Origin: Shewanella sp. VB17
GTDB taxonomy: Bacteria > Pseudomonadota > Gammaproteobacteria > Enterobacterales > Shewanellaceae
NCBI RefSeq assembly: GCF_013248905.1
Contig: NZ_JABRVS010000001.1
Span: forward strand, 1,178,001 to 1,242,000
DNA: 64,000 bases
Direction: 5' to 3'
Below, one piece after another: positions 54,001 to 63,000 of this stretch. Positions within the stretch are counted from its first letter, which is position 1. Each line of letters starts with the position of its first letter. The notes beneath the pieces are model-generated. The model searched no databases. It was not told the DNA's origin and saw only the letters and a list, made by a program, of their open reading frames with translations. A program made the translations under genes and the position numbers.

Positions 54001-57000
54001 CAAAAGGTTACACCCGTTTATACAAAACCGGGGATTTAGTGCGTTACTTACCGGATGGGTGTTTGGAGTACTTAGGTCGTAATGACAGCCAGGTTAAAAT
54101 TCGTGGTTACCGGATTGAATTGGGCGAAATCGAAACGGCATTATCACTTCTTGATAGTGTAAAGCAAGCGGTGGTGATAGACCGAGAGCGCGAGGGTAAT
54201 AAATACTTAGCGGCGTATATTATTTCAAATGAACAGGTTTTAAATGAGCAGGCTGTCGATGGGCAGAGTCGAAACCAGCAAGCCCTAGATACAGGCAGCT
54301 TAATCGCCTCTTTGACGCAGGTCTTACCCGAATACATGGTGCCAGCAACCTTCACCGTTATTGATGCCATCCCGTTAACCATTAACGGCAAGCTAGACAG
54401 GCGTGCCTTGCCAGAGCCTGCGTGGGTGAGTGTTGATAACTACACTGCACCGCGCAATAACCTTGAGACTCAGCTGTGTGAGATTTGGCAGTCGGTATTG
54501 GGCCTTGAGCAGGTTGGGGTACACGATAACTTTTTCCGCAGTGGCGGGGATTCAATTACCGCGATTAAGTTAGTGGCAGCGATCCGTCGCGAATTGGATG
54601 TTGATTTAGCTTTAAGTACGTTGTTTGAACAAAAGACCATCGCGGGTATCTCTCTGACGCTGAATGAGCAAATGCTGGCTCAGGACACAAGGGTGATAAT
54701 TCCTCATCTTGATTTGGGTGATAAGGCTCGCTACCCGGTGTCCTTTGCACAAGCGCGTATGCTGTTTATCGAGCAATTTGAGCAAGGCAGCAGTGCTTAT
54801 CACATTCCTTACTTGGCTCAGCTTGATGATGACGTCAATGTGTACTTACTGGAAAAAGCGATTAACGTGGTGAGTGGCCGTCATGCTGTGATGAATAGCG
54901 TATATGGTTATAGTGAGCATGACTTTGATGAGGCAGGTACGGCTTATCAGCAGGCATTAGACAGTCATTTAGCCTTTCGCTCACAGACTTGCCATGATGA
55001 GGTTGAATTGCTGGTTTTGGTTAAAGCTGATATCGCCCACCCTTTTGATTTACAACACGAGCCAAGTTTGCGGCTTAACCATTACCAACTTGCTCCAGGT
55101 CAAAACCAAAGCCAAGAGCAAGGCCAAGGCCAAAGTCAAAGCGACAGCCCAGAGCAAGGTCAATATATTTTACTCATGTGGCACCACATTGCGATGGATG
55201 GCTGGTCAACAGACATTTTTATCCGTGAGCTGGGTGAAGTGTATCAGGCATTAAGTGAATCACGTGAAATAGACTTACCGGTATTGGACATTACTTACGG
55301 TGACTATGCTGCGTGGCAACGAGACTACTTGCAAGGGGAGGTGGGCACACAGCAGCTTGATTATTGGCGAGAAGCCTTGTCGGGTTATGAGAACTTAGCG
55401 CTGCCAACCGATAAGCCAAGACCCGCGCAAATAGATTATCGCGGACAAAACAGTGACTTTATAGTAGACAAATCATTGTCAGCTAAACTTCGATCTTTGG
55501 CCAAAGAGCAAGAAACTACGCTCTACACGGTATTACTGAGTGCGTTTTACGTGAGTTTGGCCAAATTGACCGGACAAGAGGACATTATTGTTGGCTCGCC
55601 TTCAGATAATCGTCATCACGCTCAGACACAAAGCTTAATCGGCATGTTTGTTAACTCACTGGCACTGAGGGCACACGTGTCAGGTGATAGCGATATCACT
55701 CAATTTATCCAAACGGTGCACAAAGTCGTATCACAGGCTAAATCCCATCAAGATATCCCGTTTGAGCAATTGGTGGATGGATTGGATGTAGAGCGTGATA
55801 GCTCACGGCACCCTATTTTCCAAGTGATGTTCAGCGTGCAAGACTTTGGTGCAGGTTTTGGCTCAGACTCGGGTATGGATGAAATGAGCGCGAGTCAGCT
55901 GCCATTTACACAAGCGGTGTTAGAAGATGCTGAAGAAGCACTGTACAGTCCTGCCAAGTTTGATTTGAGTTTGTTCCTTGCCAACAGCGAAGAGGATATC
56001 AGTGGTCAACTCAATTATGCAGTGGGTTTATTTGATGAAACCACCATCATCCGTATATCAGCAATCTATACTCGGGTATTAACCGCTTTTGTTGCAGAGC
56101 CTGCTCAAAAACTGGCAAATATCGATGTGCTTTCCGCGCAAGAACGTAATACCTTACTCTATGATTTCAACGACACGGATGCGCCATACCCACAAGATAA
56201 AACCTTGCATCAATTGTTTGCTGAGCAAGTGGCGAAAACCCCAAATAACATCGCTTTGGTCTTTGAAGACACGCAGCTCACCTATAGAGAACTCAATGAA
56301 AGAGCCAACCAGCTAGCCCACGCCATCCGCCAAGAATACCTTGATACCAATGGCCATGAACTCAAAGCTGACACACTCATCCCGCTGTATTTAGACCGCA
56401 GTCTGGAGATGGTGATAAGTATTTTAGCGGTACTGAAAGCGGGCGGGGCCTATGTGCCGATTTCGCCTGAGTATCCGGCAGAACGCACCCAGTTTATCTT
56501 AAGCGATACCGCTGCCAAACTGGTGGTGACCCAGTCGCAGCATCTTGCTACCTTGACCGCGCTAACAGCACTTAGTGACGATAAAGCACATCAAATTAGC
56601 TTATTAGCGGCAGACCAACCTTCGGCCTATGAAAATATGCCGAACGAGTCACCAAGCGCTATCAGCACCGCCACTGATTTAGCCTATGTGATTTACACCT
56701 CGGGTACCACTGGAAAGCCTAAAGGGGTATTAACGCCCCACCAAGGTATCACTTCCTTAGTACAAAATAACGCGTATATAGATTTGTCAGCTGATGATGT
56801 TTTTTTGCAGTTATCAGATACAAGCTTTGATGCTGCGACTTTTGAATTGTGGGGAGCGTTAACACATGGGGCAAAATTAGCATTACCGATCCGTAATGCC
56901 CGTATGTCGGTGGAGCAAATCCAACATTTGCTTAGCAGGCATAAGGTCAGTGTTTTATGGTTAACTCGGGCTTTGTTTGACAGTTTATATATTCAAGACG

Positions 57001-60000
57001 TTAACTTATTTGCCAATTTACGTTATTTATTAGTGGGTGGTGAAGCATTGACACCAGCCTTGATGCGTCAATTATTGGCGCAAGATAGTAGGCCGGAAAA
57101 ACTGTTAAATGGTTACGGACCAACGGAAAGTACGACGTTCACGACCACTTACGATTGTGAGAGTTTTGGCGAGTCAGTGCCGATTGGTAAGCCTATCAAT
57201 ACTCGAAAAGTCTATATATTGGACTGTAACAGACAATTAGTACCTATGGGTGCAGTTGGAGAGCTGTATATCGGCGGTGCAGGTCTTGCGCGCGGTTACC
57301 TCAATCGTCCTGATTTAACCCAAGCGTGTTTCATTGATAACCCGTTTGCGACAGCAAAAGACATAGCAAAAGGCTACACCCGTCTATACAAAACCGGTGA
57401 TTTGGTGCGTTACATTCCTAATAGAAACGCTAATGGAAACGCTGATGGAAATACTGATGGAAATTTAGAATATTTAGGCCGTAATGACAGCCAGGTTAAA
57501 ATTCGTGGTTACCGGATTGAATTGGGCGAAATCGAAACCGCGTTATCAAGTCTTGATAGTGTTAAACAAGCGGTGGTGATAGACCGTGAGCGTGAGGGCA
57601 ATAAATACTTAGCGGCGTACATTATTTCTAATGAACAGGTTTTAAATGAACGGGTCTTAAATGAGCAGGCTCAGGATAGTCACGCCCTAGATACAGACAG
57701 CTTAATTGCCTCTTTGACGCAGTCCTTACCTGAATACATGGTGCCAGCGACCTTCACTGAAATTGATGCTATTCCATTAACCATTAACGGTAAGTTAGAC
57801 AGGCGTGCCTTGCCAGAGCCTGCGTGGGTGAGCGTTGATAACTACACTGCACCGCGTAATAACCTTGAGACTCAGCTGTGTGAGATTTGGCAGTCGGTAT
57901 TGGGCCTTGAGCAGGTTGGCATACATGATAACTTTTTCCGCAGTGGCGGTGATTCAATTATCAGTATTCAGCTGGTATCGAAATTACGTCAGGCGGGCTT
58001 TACTTTGCAGGTCAAAACGATTTTCGATGCACCGACCGTGGCGCAACTGGCCAGCATGCTTGAAAAAGAAGCTTCATCAGTTGACATCATCGCTGAGCAG
58101 GGACGTCTGGAAGGGGAGTTTGGTTTACTGCCGATACAAGATTGGTTCTTTAATAAGCCGTGGGCGAGTGCGCATCACTGGAACCAAGCTTTTATGGTGC
58201 AGTTGCCAAGCGGTATTGACTTGCCAGCCATCGAGCTTGCGCTTGAGCGTTTAGCTGAGCGGCACGATATGCTCCGCGCTCGTTTCACTTTGTCAGAGCC
58301 GTTATCGACAGAGCAATTTTCATCAGAGCAGGCTTACTCAGCACAAATAAGACGTCAGCGTTACGATGAGCTCAGCACAATGTCACCTTTGGTGAGCTGT
58401 GATGTGAGTGCTCTGTCTGATGTTGAATTGCAGCAGCAATTAACCACATGGCAGAGCCACTTTTCGCTTGATGTTGGCCCCTTATGGCAAGCCGCACATT
58501 TGAGCGGTTATCCAGACGGTCGTTCGCGGATATTCTTCGCGTTTCATCACTTAATTATCGATGCGGTGTCATGGCGAATTATTGCTGAGGATATGCACTT
58601 GCTATTAACTGGGCAGAGCTTGCCAGCGAAAACCAGTAGTTATCGTCAGTGGGTGGCAGCGGTAGGTGATTATGCACAGCGGTCGGTCGATGAATGTGCA
58701 TATTGGCAACAGGTCACCGCCGAGCTGAAGCCATTAATTGCACATGAAGCCAAGCATCAGCAAGTAATGATGTTATCAAATGAGCTAACCGACACCTTAT
58801 TGCATGAGGCCAATGGCGGATATCACACCGACATTAATGATTTATTACTCAGTGCATTAGCCATCGCATTACAAGACACCTTGGGCGAGCCCGTTAACCA
58901 TATTGTGTTAGAAGGTCATGGGCGTGAGTTCATTGATGACAGCTTGGATGTGTCACAGACAGTTGGTTGGTTTACCAGCATGTATCCGGTGAAATTAACG
59001 GCTGATGAGGATATTGCGGTTAACATTATTCAAACCAAAGAAATGCTCAGGGCGATGCCACACAAGGGTATTGGTTATGGCGCTTTGCGTCAGGCAGGAA
59101 AGCTCACTGGCCCACTGCCTAAGGTGAGTTTTAACTACCTCGGGCAATTGGGTGGAAAACGTGAAGGCGAAAATGAACGTGATTGGAGTCTTGTCACGGG
59201 GGATGCTGGGGTGCAAATTGCCTTGGATAATGAGGACGATTTAGCGCTCAATATTAACGGAGCTGTGCAGCAAGGGATGTTGTGTTTCAGTGTGGTATCA
59301 CGCTTATTCTCTGTACAAACAACCGCTTTTGTTGCCGCTTTTGAGGCAGGGCTTGAGGCGGTCATTAACACGGCTCAATGTCAGGCTCAAGCGGGTGGAT
59401 TTAAAACGCCGAGTGATTATGGCGTTGAAAAGTTATCATTAACCACCTTGTCTCGATTACAACGTCAGCACGATATTGAAGCTATCTATCCTGCTACTAG
59501 TCTACAGCAAGGGTTTATTTACCATCATGTTAGTCAGCCTCAAGATGATGCTTACCGAGTGCAACTCTTGCTTGATTATCATCAAGAGATAAACCTTGAG
59601 GTATACCAGCAAGCCTGGCGTTTGGCGTCATTACGTTACCCTATTTTGCGCACCGCGTTTGATTGGCAAGAAGAGATGCTACAAGTGGTCACACGTGGAG
59701 CCAGTATCGATGAGTCTAACTTTCATTTTCATGATATTAGCCATTTATCAGAAAAAGAACGTGAGCTAGCTATTACGGATATTCAGCAACAAGATAGAGC
59801 ACTACCCTTTGATTTAACCCAGCCAGGCTTAATCCGCTTGACCTTAATTAAGCAGGCTGACAACTTAACCACGGTACTAAAAAGTGAGCACCACAGTATT
59901 GCTGACGGTTGGAGCTTACCCGTGTTAATGCAGGCTGTGCACGGCAACTACGACCAACTTATGGCCGGTGAGACGCCCATTCTCGAGGTTGATAAGGCGT

Positions 60001-63000
60001 ACTTGGCCACGCAACAATACTATCTCGATACCAAAGCTGAAACAGATACTTATTGGTCAGACATAAAAGACACCTATCAGGGCACGACTGATTTATCCAA
60101 TTTGTTAAGTCAAAAAGTGGATTTGGCGCAAGTTAAGGCTATTGAAAAGCCAGCGGAGCAAGTGCTCACCATACAAGGTCAGGCGTACGAAAAATTAAAA
60201 AACATGTGCAAAGCCCAAGGAGTCACCTTGAATGTGGCGTTGCAGTTTGCTTGGCATAAATTATTGCAAACTTACAGTGGCGATAGCCAGACGATAGTGG
60301 GCACCACGGTATCGGGCCGAGATGTGCCGGTTGAGGGCATTGAGTCGAGTGTGGGTTTGTACATTAACACCTTGCCTTTAATGGTTAACTGGGAAAAAGA
60401 TGCAGATGCACTAACCGTTGTTTCAGTTTTGCAGACTATCCAGCGTGATATTGCGGTATTAAACAGCCACAGCGCAGTATCACTGGCGATCCTGCAACAA
60501 GACGGCGAGCGCTTATTTCACAGCTTGTTTGTGTTTGAAAACTATCCGATGGCTGAAATAGATGAAGATAATAGGGGTATAGAATCCAGTTTAAGACTCC
60601 GTCAATCAGTAGAGAAGATTGATTACCCCTTATCAGTTATCGCTTTTGAACAAGGTGACAGCTTAGTTGTTAAGCTCGGGTTTAGTGAGGATTGGTTAGT
60701 CTCACATGATGCCTCACGCTTGTTAAATCAGCTGGAAAGTATATTAACATCCATCGCCGTCGAGCCAGAGCAGTTGTGTCAGTCTTTGTCTTTTATCAGT
60801 GAAGAAGAGCGCGATACTTTACTCTATGACTTCAACGACACGGATGCGCCGTACCCGCAAGATAAAACCTTGTATCAATTGTTTGCTGAGCAAGCCACTA
60901 AAACCCCAAACAATATCGCTTTGGTGTTTGAAGACACGCAGCTCACCTATAACGAACTCAATGAAAGAGCCAACCAGCTAGCCCACGCTATCCGTCAAGA
61001 ATACCTTGACACATGCGGCCATGAGCTCAAAGCTGACACACTCATTCCGCTGTATTTAGACCGCAGTCTGGAGATGGTGATAAGTATTTTAGCGGTACTC
61101 AAAGCGGGTGGTGCGTATGTGCCTATTTCGCCCGAGTATCCGACTGAGCGCACCCAGTTTATTTTAACGGATACCGCCGCCAAACTGGTGGTGACCCAGT
61201 CACAGTATCTCACTAGTCTGACAACACTCAACGATAGCATGAATCATGATGTCAGCTTGCTGGCGGCAGACATATTATCGACCTATGTTGATATGCCAAC
61301 AGAGTCACCAAGCCCTATCAGCACCGCCACTGATTTAGCCTATGTGATTTACACATCGGGTACCACTGGAAATCCTAAAGGGGTATTAACGCCCCACCAA
61401 GGTATCACTTCCTTAGTGCAAAATAACGCGTATATAGATTTGTCAGCTGATGATGTTTTTTTGCAGTTATCAGATACAAGCTTTGATGCTGCGACTTTTG
61501 AATTGTGGGGAGCGTTAACACATGGGGCAAAATTAGCATTACCGATCCGTAATGTCCGTATGTCGGTGGAGAAAATCCAACATTTGCTTAGCAGGCATAA
61601 GGTTAGTATTTTATGGTTAACCCGGGCTTTGTTTGACAGCTTATATATTCAAGACGTTAACTTATTTGCCAATTTACGTTATTTATTAGTGGGTGGTGAA
61701 GCATTGACAGCAGCCTTAATACGTCAATTATTGGCGCAAGATAATAGGCCGGAAAAACTGTTAAATGGCTACGGACCAACCGAAAGTACGACGTTCACGA
61801 CCACTTACGATTGTGAGAGTTTTGGCGAGTCAGTGCCGATTGGTAAGCCTATGAATACTCGAAAAGTCTATGTATTGGACTGTAACAGACAATTAGTACC
61901 TATGGGTGCAGTTGGAGAGCTGTATATCGGCGGTGCAGGTCTTGCGCGCGGTTACCTCAATCGTCCTGATTTAACCCAAGCGTGTTTCATTGATAACCCG
62001 TTTGCGACAGAAGCTGACATAGCAAAAGGCTACACCCGTTTATACAAAACCGGTGACTTGATGCGTTACTTACCGGATGGGTGTTTGGAGTACTTAGGCC
62101 GTAATGATAATCAGGTTAAAATTCGTGGTTACCGGATTGAATTGGGCGAAATAGAAACGGCGTTATCAAGTCTTGATAGTGTTAAACAAGCGGTGGTGAT
62201 AGACCGAGAGCGTGAGGGCAATAAATACTTAGCGGCGTATATTGTTTCTAATGAACAGGTTTTAAATGAGCAGGCTGTCGATGGGCAGAGTCGAAACCAG
62301 CAAGCACTAGAGACAGACAGCTTAATCGCTTCTTTGACGCAGGCCTTACCTGAATACATGGTGCCAGCGACCTTCACTGTTATCGATGCCATCCCGTTAA
62401 CCATTAACGGTAAATTAGACAGACGCGCCTTGCCAGAGCCTGCGTGGGTCAGTGTTGATAACTACACTGCACCGCGTAATGCATTTGAGACTCAGCTGTG
62501 TGAGATTTGGCAGTCGGTATTGGGCCTTGAGCAGGTGGGGATACACGATAACTTTTTCCGAAGTGGTGGTGATTCGATTTCGGCGATTAAGTTGGTGTCG
62601 GCCATTCGTCGAGAGTTGAATGTCGATATTCCCTTGAGTACGTTATTTAGTCTGCCTAAAATTGCCTTGTTGTGTGATTGGCTAACTAAGGGGGCAGGCA
62701 AAGAGGATTTATTGAAAATGTTAACGCCTGAGTCGACTGTAAAGCGGAAGATCTTTATGATCCACCCTGCTAATGCTGGCAGTGAGGTTTATGTGCCTTT
62801 GGCCTTGTCGTTAGCTGATGAGTTTAATTGCATTGGTATTGATAATTATAACCATCACTCAGAAATTAACATATCGTCTTTAAATCAAATGGCGGCAATG
62901 TATATTGACTTAATACTTGATCATACGTCAATTGCTGAACCTATTTACCTTCTTGGGTGGTCGTTAGGCGGTCAATTAGCCTTGGAAATGGCCTATTTGT

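Noticed and set aside
47979..62701. Minus-strand and out-of-frame ORFs inside the NRPS
   Set aside because: They recur at the same place in each module and are shadows of the duplicated coding sequence.
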